Shown here piece by piece: positions 45,563-55,492 of a stretch of DNA of 64,000 bases. Location of the stretch: positions 93,011-157,010 of the forward strand of contig CAJNDF010000005.1 in the NCBI GenBank assembly GCA_905221455.1, in the 5' to 3' direction. The notes under the pieces were generated by a model. That model had not been told where the DNA came from and did not search any database. It was given only the letters and a program-made list of their open reading frames with translations. How positions within the stretch are numbered: position 1 is the stretch's first letter; each line of letters opens with the position of its first letter. Source of the DNA: a bacterium (GTDB lineage: Bacteria > Bacillota > Bacilli > Lactobacillales > Streptococcaceae). Both the position numbers and the translations under genes were made by a program.

Positions 45563-48241
45563 ATGGCTGTTTTTGTGTCTTTGGATGGAATTGTAGTAGA
45601 AGTACTTGATGTCTTTTCTTCTTTTAATGGGGATAGTGAGTTTTTCTTGTGTAAACGTCTTAAAGACAAGAGTCAGTTTGTTATGGAACGCTCTCGGTTC
45701 GAGGAGATGTTCCAACTTCAAAGTAGTTACTTGACGACGCAAGAAAAATTACAATTGTTTGCCTCCGTGTTTGCTGGCCGTTATGATGTTTATGCTAAGA
45801 GTTTTATCAATGATCAAGGGAAAATTCAGTATTTTCCATCCTATGATTATGGTTGGAAGCAGTTGCCACCTGAAAAACGGAGTTTCCAGACATTGACGGA
45901 TTCCGTTTTGAAATCTCATTTTCGTGGGGAGACAGCTATCGGTATCTTTCCTATGCACTTAGATGATAGCTGTTATTTTTTGGTACTGGATTTGGATGAA
46001 GGAGATTGGAAAGAAGCCGGTTTAGCCATTCGAAGAATAGCCAAGGAACGCCAGATGGAAGCCCATCTAGAGATTTCTCGTTCGGGTCACGGACTCCATA
46101 TTTGGTTCTTCTTTGAGGAAGCGATTCCGTGTCGAGAGGCTCGCTTGTTTGGAAAGAAACTGTTAGAACTAGCTATGCAGGAAAGTATGCAACTGTCCTT
46201 TGATTCTTTTGATCGCATGTTTCCAAATCAGGATGTTCTTCCTAAAGGTGGATTTGGTAATTTGATTGCCTTGCCTTTTCAAGGAGAAGCTTATCATCAA
46301 GAGCGAACGGTCTTTGTGGATGAACATTTTCAACCTTATGAAGACCAATGGAGGTATCTACAAGAAATTCAGAGGGTTTCAACTGCTAAAGTGTCACTGT
46401 TAATCCAAGAGGAGTTAGGTAAGCTAGAATTGGATAAGGAGTTGAAGGTCGTCTTATCCAATATGATCCAACTTGAAAAATCGTCTGTGACACCCAAGAC
46501 ACTGTTTTTCTTGAAAAATATGGCTTCATTTTCTAATCCCGAATTTTATTTAAAGCAGGCTATGCGACAGCCAACCTATCAAATTCCTGAGCGAATGTAT
46601 TTATTTGGAGAATCCGATCATCATTTATGGTTGCCGAGAGGCTTGCTATATCCATTGCAAGATAAATTTAAGCAGGTATCTGTGGAAGATAGGAGAAAGG
46701 TACAAAGGTCTATTAGAGTGGAATTTAAGGGCGAACTCACTTTTGAGCAAGAGTTAGCCTTGTCAGATATGATTTCCAAAGAAAATGGCTTACTCCATGC
46801 GGAGACCGGTTTTGGGAAGACCGTTTTAGGTGCTGCTCTCATCTCTGAAAGGAAGGCCAAAACAATTATCCTAGTTCATAATAAGCAACTCTTAGACCAA
46901 TGGCTGGATCGTTTAAACCATTTTTTGACTTTCGAAGAGGCAGAAGCTACCCGTTATACGGCATCAGGTCGTGAAAAGATAATAGGCTATGTTGGCCAGT
47001 ACGGTGGGACTAAGAAATGGCTGAGTAAACTGGTTGATGTTGTTATGATTCAATCTCTATTTAAGTTGGAAAATAGTCAAAGTCTTTTGGATGAGTATGA
47101 GATGATGATTGTGGATGAGTGTCATCATGTCTCTGCCTTGATGTTTGAAAAAGTTGTTGCTCAGTTTAGAGGAAAGTATCTTTACGGTTTGACGGCTACG
47201 CCTGAGCGTAAGAATGGTCATGAGCCTATCGTTTTTCAGAGAATTGGTGAGATACTTCATACTGCTGATAAGAGGGAAACGGATTTTAAACGGCAATTGC
47301 AATTAAGATTCACTTCTTTTGGTCATTTGGAGATTGAAAAGACCAAAGCAAGTAATTTTATACAGCTTAGTGATTGGATTGCTACAGACTCAGTGAGGAA
47401 TCAGTTGATTCTCAAGGATATTCTAGACCAAGTGGCAGAAGGTCGGAATATCTTGGTTCTAGTAAATCGAATTCAACAGATAGATGTCTTTGAAAAATTA
47501 TTGAAAGAGAAAGAGATTGATGATTTTTATATTATTAGCGGAAAAACTAAAGTCCGAGAGAGAACAAGTTTATTGGAGATGTTAGAACAGTTAGATAAAG
47601 GGTTTGTATTGTTGTCAACTGGAAAATACATTGGCGAAGGTTTTGACTTACCTCAGCTAGACACGCTTATCTTGGCAGCACCCTTTTCTTGGAAAAATAA
47701 TTTGATTCAGTACGCAGGTCAGATCCATAGAAACTACAAGGATAAGTCTTTAGTGCGGATTTTCGATTATGTGGATATTCATGTTCCTTATTTAGAAAAG
47801 ATGTTTCAGAAAAGACAAGTAGCTTATCGAAAGATGGATTATCGTGTCATTGAGGGTGAGGAGAAACAATTCGTTTATGTTGATAGTAGATATGAGAATA
47901 TCTTGAGAGAGGACTTAGCAGGGGAAAGACAGGAATGTCTGCTTATTTTACCTTATGTGCACCAGACAAAACTGATGAATTTTCTAAAAGAATTTAGGAT
48001 TAGTCAAATTGAGATATGTATACCAGAGACTGTTGCAAACAAATCATGGCTAGACCAGTTGAAGAGCAAGAAGATTAAAGTGTCTTTTACTCAATCAAAA
48101 ATAGTCACGCCTATTCTATTGGTGAACAAGACCATTGTTTGGTATGGTGCAATGCCATTATTAGGGAAGGTAGATGAAATGACCATACTACGTTTGGAAT
48201 CAGCTAGTATAGCTTCTGAAATAATAGCAGGTCTAGGATAG
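45563..48241 (+). CDS. Primase-polymerase/superfamily II helicase fusion (TOTE-type)
   Basis: An 892-residue protein. Residues about 70-275 form an archaeo-eukaryotic primase-like domain: LVLDLDEGDW with two acidic residues (D143, D145) and ISRSGHGLHIW (171-181). Residues about 395-760 form an SF2 helicase: Walker A AETGFGKT (413-420), VDECHH (517-522), TATPERK (544-550), STGKYIGEGFDLPQLD and QYAGQIHR. A C-terminal segment (about 780-892) is unassigned. The primase-helicase pairing resembles AEP domains named from TOTE conflict systems; an anti-mobile-element role is inferred. ATG 45563 is chosen for its strong AGGAGGTG site. Confidence 0.78.
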   Translation: MAVFVSLDGIVVEVLDVFSSFNGDSEFFLCKRLKDKSQFVMERSRFEEMFQLQSSYLTTQEKLQLFASVFAGRYDVYAKSFINDQGKIQYFPSYDYGWKQLPPEKRSFQTLTDSVLKSHFRGETAIGIFPMHLDDSCYFLVLDLDEGDWKEAGLAIRRIAKERQMEAHLEISRSGHGLHIWFFFEEAIPCREARLFGKKLLELAMQESMQLSFDSFDRMFPNQDVLPKGGFGNLIALPFQGEAYHQERTVFVDEHFQPYEDQWRYLQEIQRVSTAKVSLLIQEELGKLELDKELKVVLSNMIQLEKSSVTPKTLFFLKNMASFSNPEFYLKQAMRQPTYQIPERMYLFGESDHHLWLPRGLLYPLQDKFKQVSVEDRRKVQRSIRVEFKGELTFEQELALSDMISKENGLLHAETGFGKTVLGAALISERKAKTIILVHNKQLLDQWLDRLNHFLTFEEAEATRYTASGREKIIGYVGQYGGTKKWLSKLVDVVMIQSLFKLENSQSLLDEYEMMIVDECHHVSALMFEKVVAQFRGKYLYGLTATPERKNGHEPIVFQRIGEILHTADKRETDFKRQLQLRFTSFGHLEIEKTKASNFIQLSDWIATDSVRNQLILKDILDQVAEGRNILVLVNRIQQIDVFEKLLKEKEIDDFYIISGKTKVRERTSLLEMLEQLDKGFVLLSTGKYIGEGFDLPQLDTLILAAPFSWKNNLIQYAGQIHRNYKDKSLVRIFDYVDIHVPYLEKMFQKRQVAYRKMDYRVIEGEEKQFVYVDSRYENILREDLAGERQECLLILPYVHQTKLMNFLKEFRISQIEICIPETVANKSWLDQLKSKKIKVSFTQSKIVTPILLVNKTIVWYGAMPLLGKVDEMTILRLESASIASEIIAGLG

Positions 48242-48266
48242 AGAAAATTTTAAAAAATTTCTATGT

Positions 48267-48440
48267 ATGATTTTCATTTTACAGGAACGAGAAGTCTTGA
48301 CAGGACAACGACTCAATGAACTGGAAATCAACGGAATTCGTTTGACCAAGTTTAATAATAGCGAAATCGGGATTGAATTCATCTGGATTGATATTGAAAA
48401 TCCACCTAGCGATACCATCGGCTGGGTAGCAAAGAAATAA
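48267..48440 (+). CDS. 57-residue orphan or gene fragment
   Basis: An ATG at 48267 opens a 57-codon frame: QEREVLTGQRLNELEINGIR, then LTKFNNSEIGIEFIWIDIEN and PPSDTIGWVAKK. The composition looks like genuine protein and codon use is not AT-biased like the intergenic DNA. No ribosome site is evident, and the frame begins abruptly after an AT-rich stretch, so it may be the 3' end of a gene cut by insertion of the upstream island. The family is not recognised. Confidence 0.45.
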   Translation: MIFILQEREVLTGQRLNELEINGIRLTKFNNSEIGIEFIWIDIENPPSDTIGWVAKK

Positions 48441-48518
48441 AAAGTTCAGGGTCTTTTTGTTTTGTGTTTTACAGTTTTTTCTTGGCAAGTCTTTCTTTTT
48501 TATGGTATTCTTTTATAC

Positions 48519-48542
48519 AACAAGTGTTGCGCAACAAATGTT
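48519..48542. promoter_or_regulatory. Palindromic operator before the TetR gene
   Basis: AACA-N4-TGTTGCGCAACA-N4-TGTT is symmetrical around the 12-bp palindrome TGTTGCGCAACA and lies 17 bases before the regulator start, as expected for TetR autoregulation. Confidence 0.75.
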
Positions 48543-48558
48543 ATGTGAAGGGAGTCTT

Positions 48559-49134
48559 ATGCCACCAAAGGTTAAATTTAGTAAAGAGGCTATCATTGGG
48601 AAAGCTTTACAATTGGTGAGAGAAGAGGGCATGGCTAGTTTGACGGCTCGAGCATTAGCGGAGCAACTGGGAGCCACACCAAGAGTCATTTTTGGGCAAT
48701 TTGCCAATATGGCTGAGTTACAAGCAGAGGTTATTGGTGCTGCGGAAATGGTAGTGGTGGAGTATATTCGTAAGGCCTTAGAAGATGAGAAGCCTTTTCG
48801 ATCCGTCGGGGTTACTTATATCCTTTTCGCCTCAAAAGAACCCCAACTCTTTCAATTGCTTTTCCAAAATCCCAGCAAAGATCCGATTCGTCGCTTTCAA
48901 GATTTTCTTCCCATGAAGGATCATAGTTATCAATTGGTTCTGGATTCGATCGTCGCAGACTATCCTTTGAATGTAGAGGAGGCTGGTCGCTTGTACCAGC
49001 ATCTATTTATCTACTCGCACGGGATGGCTTCAATGGTTGCTTCTGGCATTTATCAATTCAGCATGGAAGAAGTGATTGGATTACTGACAGAGGTTTGTCA
49101 ATCTCTCATCAAAGAAATGGTAGGAAAGAAATGA
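48559..49134 (+). CDS. TetR/AcrR family transcriptional regulator
   Basis: A 191-residue TetR-type repressor. The helix-turn-helix spans about 8-52 (SKEAIIGKALQLVREEGMASLTARALAEQLGATPRVIFGQFANMAEL). The rest is the helical ligand-binding/dimerisation domain. The start at 48559 (MPPKVKF) follows GAAGGGAGTC; a longer frame from 48457 would include the operator. It overlaps the ABC ATPase gene (ATGA) and probably represses its own operon, releasing it in response to a compound exported by the transporter (inference). Confidence 0.9.
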   Translation: MPPKVKFSKEAIIGKALQLVREEGMASLTARALAEQLGATPRVIFGQFANMAELQAEVIGAAEMVVVEYIRKALEDEKPFRSVGVTYILFASKEPQLFQLLFQNPSKDPIRRFQDFLPMKDHSYQLVLDSIVADYPLNVEEAGRLYQHLFIYSHGMASMVASGIYQFSMEEVIGLLTEVCQSLIKEMVGKK

Positions 49135-49811
49135 TTCAACTAGAAAATGTGCACAAAAGTTACGGCCAAACCAAGGTTTTAAAAGGGATTGATTTGCAGA
49201 TTCAAGACCAGGATGATGTGGTTATCCTCGGTCCTTCTGGATCAGGCAAGTCAACTCTCTTAAACGTTCTGTCAGGTTTAGAAAAGGTAGACGAGGGACA
49301 TATCCTCATTCAAGGACAGGATTTAGCTCAACTCACAGATATTCAATTGACAGCCTTTAGACGTGAGAAGATTGCCTTTATTTTTCAGCAGTATTATTTA
49401 TTGCCTAATCTAACAGTCAGACAGAATGTAAAGATGGGGGCAGACCTGGCAAACAATCATGATTTTTTGCAGATTATCGAGGATTTGGGACTTGGCGATA
49501 AGCTGGACAAGTATCCGAGTGAATTGTCAGGTGGGGAACAGCAGAGAGTCTCCATTGCTCGGGCCTTGGCCAAAAAGCCAGAGATTCTTTTCTTAGATGA
49601 GCCGACGGGAGCCCTCGATGAAGAAACGGGACGCAAGATTCTCGACTATATCTGGGAGTTAAAGGAAAAGCTGGGCTTTACCCTAATTATGGTGACGCAC
49701 AACCAAAATATTGCGAATATGGCAAGAACCATCATTCGTGTCAATAGTGGCAAGATTACCGAAGTTGTGACCAATGATCGGCCTCAGACCGCTTATGAGA
49801 TTGGATGGTAG
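49131..49811 (+). CDS. ABC transporter ATP-binding protein, MacB/LolD type
   Basis: A 226-residue ATPase with Walker [10 protein letters not shown] (about 37-45), Q-loop [13 protein letters not shown], signature LSGGEQQRV (about 136-144), Walker [13 protein letters not shown] (about 157-168) and H-loop MVTHN. This type works with FtsX-like permeases to expel or sense antimicrobial peptides. The start at 49131 overlaps the tetR stop, and the permease gene follows after three bases. It forms a three-gene regulator-exporter operon. Confidence 0.92.
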   Translation: MIQLENVHKSYGQTKVLKGIDLQIQDQDDVVILGPSGSGKSTLLNVLSGLEKVDEGHILIQGQDLAQLTDIQLTAFRREKIAFIFQQYYLLPNLTVRQNVKMGADLANNHDFLQIIEDLGLGDKLDKYPSELSGGEQQRVSIARALAKKPEILFLDEPTGALDEETGRKILDYIWELKEKLGFTLIMVTHNQNIANMARTIIRVNSGKITEVVTNDRPQTAYEIGW

Positions 49812-49814
49812 GCC

Positions 49815-50960
49815 ATGTTTTCAGTAAAAGATATTCGAAAATTAGTTGTCGTAAGTATCATTGGAGCTTGTGCGGTCTTTGTAGCCAATCTCTTCTTGAA
49901 TTTTTACCTTGATATCGAGCAGTTGGAGATTTCTAAAACCAATCCCATGATTCAGACCTACTATGACGCTCAGGTTTCGTTTTCCTGGATGGTGGCTATG
50001 GTCAGTGGAGTCGTCTTGTCCTTGACGTCGGTCCTTCTCATGTGTTTTTATATCAAACAATTTGTCGATGGTCACAAGGAACAATTAGGAATTTTAAAGG
50101 CTTTGGGCTATAGCAATGGTCAGTTGGCTAAACGATTTTGGGCATTTGGGCTCAGTTTTGGTGCCGGAGCGCTTCTTGGCTATTTCGCTTCTTTTCTTAT
50201 GATGGGGCATTTTTATGACTTCCGGAATGAAAAGGGGATCCTGCCAGAAATCACCATTCATTTTCATTGGCAGCTCTTGCTTGCTTTTGTGGTCCTTCCA
50301 ACGACATTTTTTATGCTTATCGCGGTTGGTTATGCTAGAAGACAACTACAAACGCCGGCTCTTCGCTTATTGAAAAAGTCTCCAACACCAATCAAGGTCA
50401 AAAGGAGAAAGAGGGCTCCTAAGAAAGAGAAAGACTTCCTAAAAGAGCTGTCTTCGTCACTAATTTTTGGGAAAAAATCTATCCTGTTTTTTGTAGTCTT
50501 TGGCTCTATGTGTTTTGCGGCCATGGTTCAATTGTCCTTTGGTCTAAGGGACTACACAGATGACATCATCCAAACCATGATGATTATGATTGGCTTGATC
50601 CTTTCTTTCTCTATTCTCTTTTTGTCATTGGGGATTGTCGTCTCAGAAAGTCGCGAAACCCTGGCTCTTATGAAGGCTTTTGGCTATACAGATCGTGAAT
50701 GCCAAGGTCATATCCTATCTCCCTATCGTTTCTGGGCCTATCTAGGATTTGTTCTTGGGACAGCTTATCAGTACGCTATCATGGAAATCTTGATTGGTGT
50801 GATCAAAGATACGGTTCCTGAAAAGATTGAGCATCACTTTGATGGGAATGTTTGCTTCTGGACTTTGATTGGTTTTGCTGTGGTTTATGAAAGCCTCTTT
50901 TATCTATCCAACAGAAAACTCCAAAAGCAAACCATCAAAGAAGTACTCTTAGCTGAATAA
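49815..50960 (+). CDS. FtsX-like ABC transporter permease
   Basis: A 381-residue membrane protein with membrane segments at about 10-30, 55-80, 105-130, 158-180, 225-245, 255-280 and 340-362. The pattern KEQLGILKALGYSNGQLAKRFW (about 88-109) and its repeat ETLALMKAFGYTDRECQGH (about 284-302) mark two FtsX-type modules within one chain. A lysine-rich linker (KVKRRKRAPKKEKDFL, about 197-212) separates them. The large extracellular domain of MacB-type proteins is lacking. The substrate is unknown. Confidence 0.85.
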   Translation: MFSVKDIRKLVVVSIIGACAVFVANLFLNFYLDIEQLEISKTNPMIQTYYDAQVSFSWMVAMVSGVVLSLTSVLLMCFYIKQFVDGHKEQLGILKALGYSNGQLAKRFWAFGLSFGAGALLGYFASFLMMGHFYDFRNEKGILPEITIHFHWQLLLAFVVLPTTFFMLIAVGYARRQLQTPALRLLKKSPTPIKVKRRKRAPKKEKDFLKELSSSLIFGKKSILFFVVFGSMCFAAMVQLSFGLRDYTDDIIQTMMIMIGLILSFSILFLSLGIVVSESRETLALMKAFGYTDRECQGHILSPYRFWAYLGFVLGTAYQYAIMEILIGVIKDTVPEKIEHHFDGNVCFWTLIGFAVVYESLFYLSNRKLQKQTIKEVLLAE

Positions 50961-51364
50961 ATAGAGAAGGTTGGATTCTCCAGCCTTTTTCTTATGAAAC
51001 TCATTAACAAGAGAAGGATTTTTCCCTATTCTAGGGAAAATGAAATAAAGGAAAGAAAACGAAGTTACTGGCAAGACCTGAAATGAACTTTTTACTTGAT
51101 TTGACGCAACAAATAATCCTTTATCTCTGTAGGAATCCTCTTGCAGTTTGTGGTTGGTATTGGAGTTGCAGCCTTGAGTTATAAATAAATCAATATACCT
51201 GTGGTCATGTTACACAAGTCTTTCAATTAGTTGAAATATTTCACCTTTATTTTTTCTTAACCTTTGACTATTCCGCAAAATTATCGTAAAATAAAGAGTA
51301 AATGATAAAATGAGGTCAGAGTCTATTCGCTCTGGCGATTGTAGTATAAATGAGGAGAAACGCT
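50961..51364. other. 404-base gap between the exporter operon and rpoE
   Basis: It holds a terminator (AAGGTTGG/CCAGCCTT plus T run, 50967-50991) and a perfect 9-bp hairpin TTTTCCCTA/TAGGGAAAA (51020-51040). The rpoE promoter is TTGACT (51264-51269), a 17-base spacer and TAAAAT (51287-51292). A CAGAG/CTCTG leader hairpin lies near 51318. A stretch at 51131-51188 reads as a hydrophobic peptide tail (SVGILLQFVVGIGVAALSYK, stop) without a start, possibly a gene relic. Nothing else is evident. Confidence 0.6.
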
Positions 51365-51952
51365 TTGGAATTAGAAGTATTTGCTGGGCAAGAAAAAAGT
51401 GAACTATCTATGATTGAGGTAGCGCGTGCTATCTTGGAACTTCGTGGTCGTGATCATGAGATGCATTTTAGCGATCTTGTAAACGAAATTCAAAACTACC
51501 TTGGAACATCAAACAGCGATATCCGCGAAGCTTTGCCTTTGTTCTACACAGAGTTGAACTTTGACGGTAGCTTCATCTCACTTGGAGACAACAAATGGGG
51601 TCTTCGTTCATGGTATGGTGTGGACGAAATCGACGAAGAAATCATCGCTCTTGAAGAAAATGACGACGATGAAGTGGCACCAAAAGCTAAGAAAAAACGT
51701 GTCAATGCCTTCATGGATGGCGATTCAGATGCCATTGACTACAATGCTGATGATCCAGAAGATGAAGATGCATACGAAGCAGATCCAGCTCTTTCATACG
51801 ATGATGAAAATCCAGATGATGAGAAAAATGAAGTGGAAGCTTACGATGCAGAAATCAACGAAATCGCCCCAGATGACTTGGGAGAAGATGTGGATCTCAA
51901 CGAAGAAGATGACGAGTTTTCAGACGATGATGCTGAAAACATCGAGGAATAA
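51365..51952 (+). CDS. rpoE: DNA-directed RNA polymerase subunit delta
   Basis: RpoE (delta) tunes RNA polymerase promoter selectivity and recycling in Firmicutes. The N-terminal HARE-HTH domain is at about 1-95 ([26 protein letters not shown]). The C-terminal half is an extremely acidic disordered tail (Asp/Glu-rich). The start is a TTG at 51365 ([14 protein letters not shown]) with AGGAGAAACGC at 8-base spacing; an ATG at 51350 overlaps that site. Length is 195. Confidence 0.93.
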   Translation: MELEVFAGQEKSELSMIEVARAILELRGRDHEMHFSDLVNEIQNYLGTSNSDIREALPLFYTELNFDGSFISLGDNKWGLRSWYGVDEIDEEIIALEENDDDEVAPKAKKKRVNAFMDGDSDAIDYNADDPEDEDAYEADPALSYDDENPDDEKNEVEAYDAEINEIAPDDLGEDVDLNEEDDEFSDDDAENIEE

Positions 51953-51962
51953 AAATTAGCTA

Positions 51963-52056
51963 TTGACAATTATCCTATTTTTAGGTATCATATTGTTCGG
52001 GCACCTCTTTTAGAGGTCGGGGCTCCCTAGTTCTTAGGGAGCTATTTTTGTTTTTT
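51963..52056 (+). promoter_or_regulatory. pyrG promoter and CTP-sensitive attenuator
   Basis: TTGACA (51963), a 17-base spacer and TATCAT (51986-51991) place the transcription start at GGGC (51999-52002). Downstream are ACCTCTTTTAGAGGT (52003-52017) and the terminator GCTCCCTA/TAGGGAGC with TATTTTTG (52022-52050). This layout matches B. subtilis pyrG, where low CTP causes addition of extra G residues at GGGC and disrupts the terminator. Confidence 0.72.
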
Positions 52057-52175
52057 CAAGAAGTTATCTTCTTGTATTTTAGTTGTGAATCTGGCGCAGT
52101 CGTCCCAGATTATCTTATTAGTAGGGTCTTGTTTTCTATGTCCCCTCGTAGTTAACAAGGCCTTGAGCATTTTAG

Positions 52176-53795
<1,620 letters not shown>

Positions 53796-53804
53796 CCAAA
53801 TTAG

Positions 53805-53834
53805 AACCTTTGAGAACAATCTCAGAGGTTTTTT
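53805..53834 (+). terminator. Terminator after pyrG
   Basis: AACCT-GAGA pairs with TCTC-AGGTT, followed by TTTT. Confidence 0.8.
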
Positions 53835-53914
53835 GCTTGCATATTTAGGATATGAGTTGCAAATTAAAAACATAGTGATATAATTAACATAACAAAAGTT
53901 AAGGAGGATTTACA

Positions 53915-54988
53915 ATGAAAAAAATCACACTATTTGGTTTGTCTCTAGCAGGCCTAGCTTTACTGGCTTTTCCACATTCAGGGCAGGCATTTGAGCTAAA
54001 AGAAGAATGGGTTGTTAAATGTGGAGTTCAGTATCAAGATGGCAAGATTCTCCGATTTAATAATGGCCATGAAGTGGATATTAAAGTATTGGATTTGCCA
54101 AAAAATGAGAAAATCGAGTGGACGGTTAGTCTCAATGGTCAAGATCAGACTGTCAATTTCCTAGGTCAAGAAAAGGACAAGTCTATGATTGGTGTAGAAG
54201 GGCGTTATCTGAATTTCTATGTTCCATATGGCTATAGAGGAGATATCAAGGTCGAGGCTAAGAGTGGAAATGAAGTGAAGACCTGGTCAACGAAAGTTGT
54301 GGATGATATTCATAATGATAGTGGAAAGAGAGGTTACTATCGTATTGAAGAGTCAAATGATCAATACACCTACCTTGATACTAAATGGGACTATCAAACA
54401 AAGACTTACACTGCCACCCTACCAGAAACTGTTAATGGTCAAAAAGTATATGCTTGGGCGGACTATGACAATAGTGAGTTGAAACTTGAAAAACAAAAGT
54501 CTATTAGTCATAAATATGATGGAGAATCTTTCAAAGAACTTTATCCGATTGTAAAAGCAGAAAGCTGGCTAAAATCAAACCAAAACTGGTACTATCAAAA
54601 ACAAGGTCAATTAGTGCAGAACGATTGGGTTAAGGACAAGGGAACTTGGTACTTTATGAACGATAAAGGAGTCATGTTCAATCAAATTTGGCTCTATCAA
54701 GGTGGCAACTGGTATGCCTTTAAATCATCAGGGGCTATGATTGCTAGTGATTGGCTTTACGACCAAGGTAAGTGGTACTATTTATCAGCTTCAGGGGCCA
54801 TGAAAGCAAGCACTTGGGTTTATGACAAGGGAGAATGGTATTATGTAAGTTCTTCTGGTGCCATGCTAGCGAATGATTGGATCAAAGACAATGGTAAGTG
54901 GTATTATCTGGCTTCATCAGGTAAGATGCTTCGCAATACCTACACACCTGATGGTTACTACGTTGACAACTCAGGTGCTTGGCAATAA
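53915..54988 (+). CDS. Choline-binding surface protein
   Basis: A secreted 357-residue protein. The signal peptide is residues 1 to about 25 (MKKITLFGLSLAGLALLAF, cleavage near SGQA). The region of about 26-205 is of unknown fold (ELKEEWVVKCGVQYQDGKIL). The C-terminus carries about six choline-binding repeats of the GKWYYLSSSGAM kind (about 210-340) plus a terminal GYYVDNSGAWQ. It should attach to phosphocholine on teichoic acids. No catalytic domain is recognised. The presence of such repeats is a marker of the mitis group. A BOX repeat follows directly. Confidence 0.88.
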   Translation: MKKITLFGLSLAGLALLAFPHSGQAFELKEEWVVKCGVQYQDGKILRFNNGHEVDIKVLDLPKNEKIEWTVSLNGQDQTVNFLGQEKDKSMIGVEGRYLNFYVPYGYRGDIKVEAKSGNEVKTWSTKVVDDIHNDSGKRGYYRIEESNDQYTYLDTKWDYQTKTYTATLPETVNGQKVYAWADYDNSELKLEKQKSISHKYDGESFKELYPIVKAESWLKSNQNWYYQKQGQLVQNDWVKDKGTWYFMNDKGVMFNQIWLYQGGNWYAFKSSGAMIASDWLYDQGKWYYLSASGAMKASTWVYDKGEWYYVSSSGAMLANDWIKDNGKWYYLASSGKMLRNTYTPDGYYVDNSGAWQ

Positions 54989-54995
54989 GAATAAC

Positions 54996-55106
54996 ACTCT
55001 TCGAAAATCTCTTCAAACCAAGTCAGCTTTATCCACAACCTCAAAGCAGTGCTTTGAGCAACCTGCGGCTAACTTCCTAGTTTGCTCTTTGATTTTCATT
55101 GAGTAT
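54996..55106. repeat. BOX-type repeat, copy 3 (lacks the A core)
   Basis: It runs from ACTCTTCGAAAATCTC to TTTTCATTGAGTAT with the inner AACCTCAAAGCAGTGCTTTGAGCAACC stem. The CGTCGCCTTGCCGTA core is deleted or replaced by AGTCAGCTTTATCC. Confidence 0.8.
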
Positions 55107-55165
55107 AAGAAGTCCTTTTCCTTCAAGGAAGAGGCTTTTTACTTACTTTTCTGCTGCTTCCTCAT

Positions 55166-55194
55166 TTGTCCTAAAGTCTTTTTTGTGTTAAAAT
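55166..55194 (+). promoter_or_regulatory. Promoter of the DUF4651-trx-ytpR operon
   Basis: TTGTCC (55166-55171), a 17-base spacer and TAAAAT (55189-55194). The predicted start point is at or next to the ATG at 55202. Confidence 0.6.
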
Positions 55195-55201
55195 GAATGG
55201 T

Positions 55202-55492
55202 ATGAAAGCTAAAAAAATGTGGATGGCAGGTCTGGCTCTGCTTGGTATTGGGAGCCTTGCCCTTGCTACGAAAAAAATTGCAGATGACCGTAAGCTCATG
55301 AAGACTCAGGAAGAGTTGACATCGATTGTACGAGACCATTTTTCAGACATGGGGGAAATTGCGACCCTCTATGTTCAAGTCTATGAAAGCAGTCTAGAGA
55401 GCTTGGTTGGTGGCGTCATTTTTGAGGATGGCCGTCATTATACCTTTGTCTATGAAAATGAAGACCTAGTCTATGAGGAGGAAGTCTTATGA
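55202..55492 (+). CDS. DUF4651 membrane-anchored protein
   Basis: A 96-residue protein with an N-terminal membrane anchor (MKAKKMWMAGLALLGIGSLALATKK, about 1-24) and a soluble C-terminal domain (VRDHFSDMGEIATLYVQVYES, then GGVIFEDGRHYTFVYENEDLVYEEEVL). The pattern matches streptococcal DUF4651 proteins of unknown function. ATG 55202 is preferred; an ATG at 55193 overlaps the -10 box. No ribosome site exists upstream, so the message may be leaderless. The stop overlaps the thioredoxin-like gene. Confidence 0.75.
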   Translation: MKAKKMWMAGLALLGIGSLALATKKIADDRKLMKTQEELTSIVRDHFSDMGEIATLYVQVYESSLESLVGGVIFEDGRHYTFVYENEDLVYEEEVL

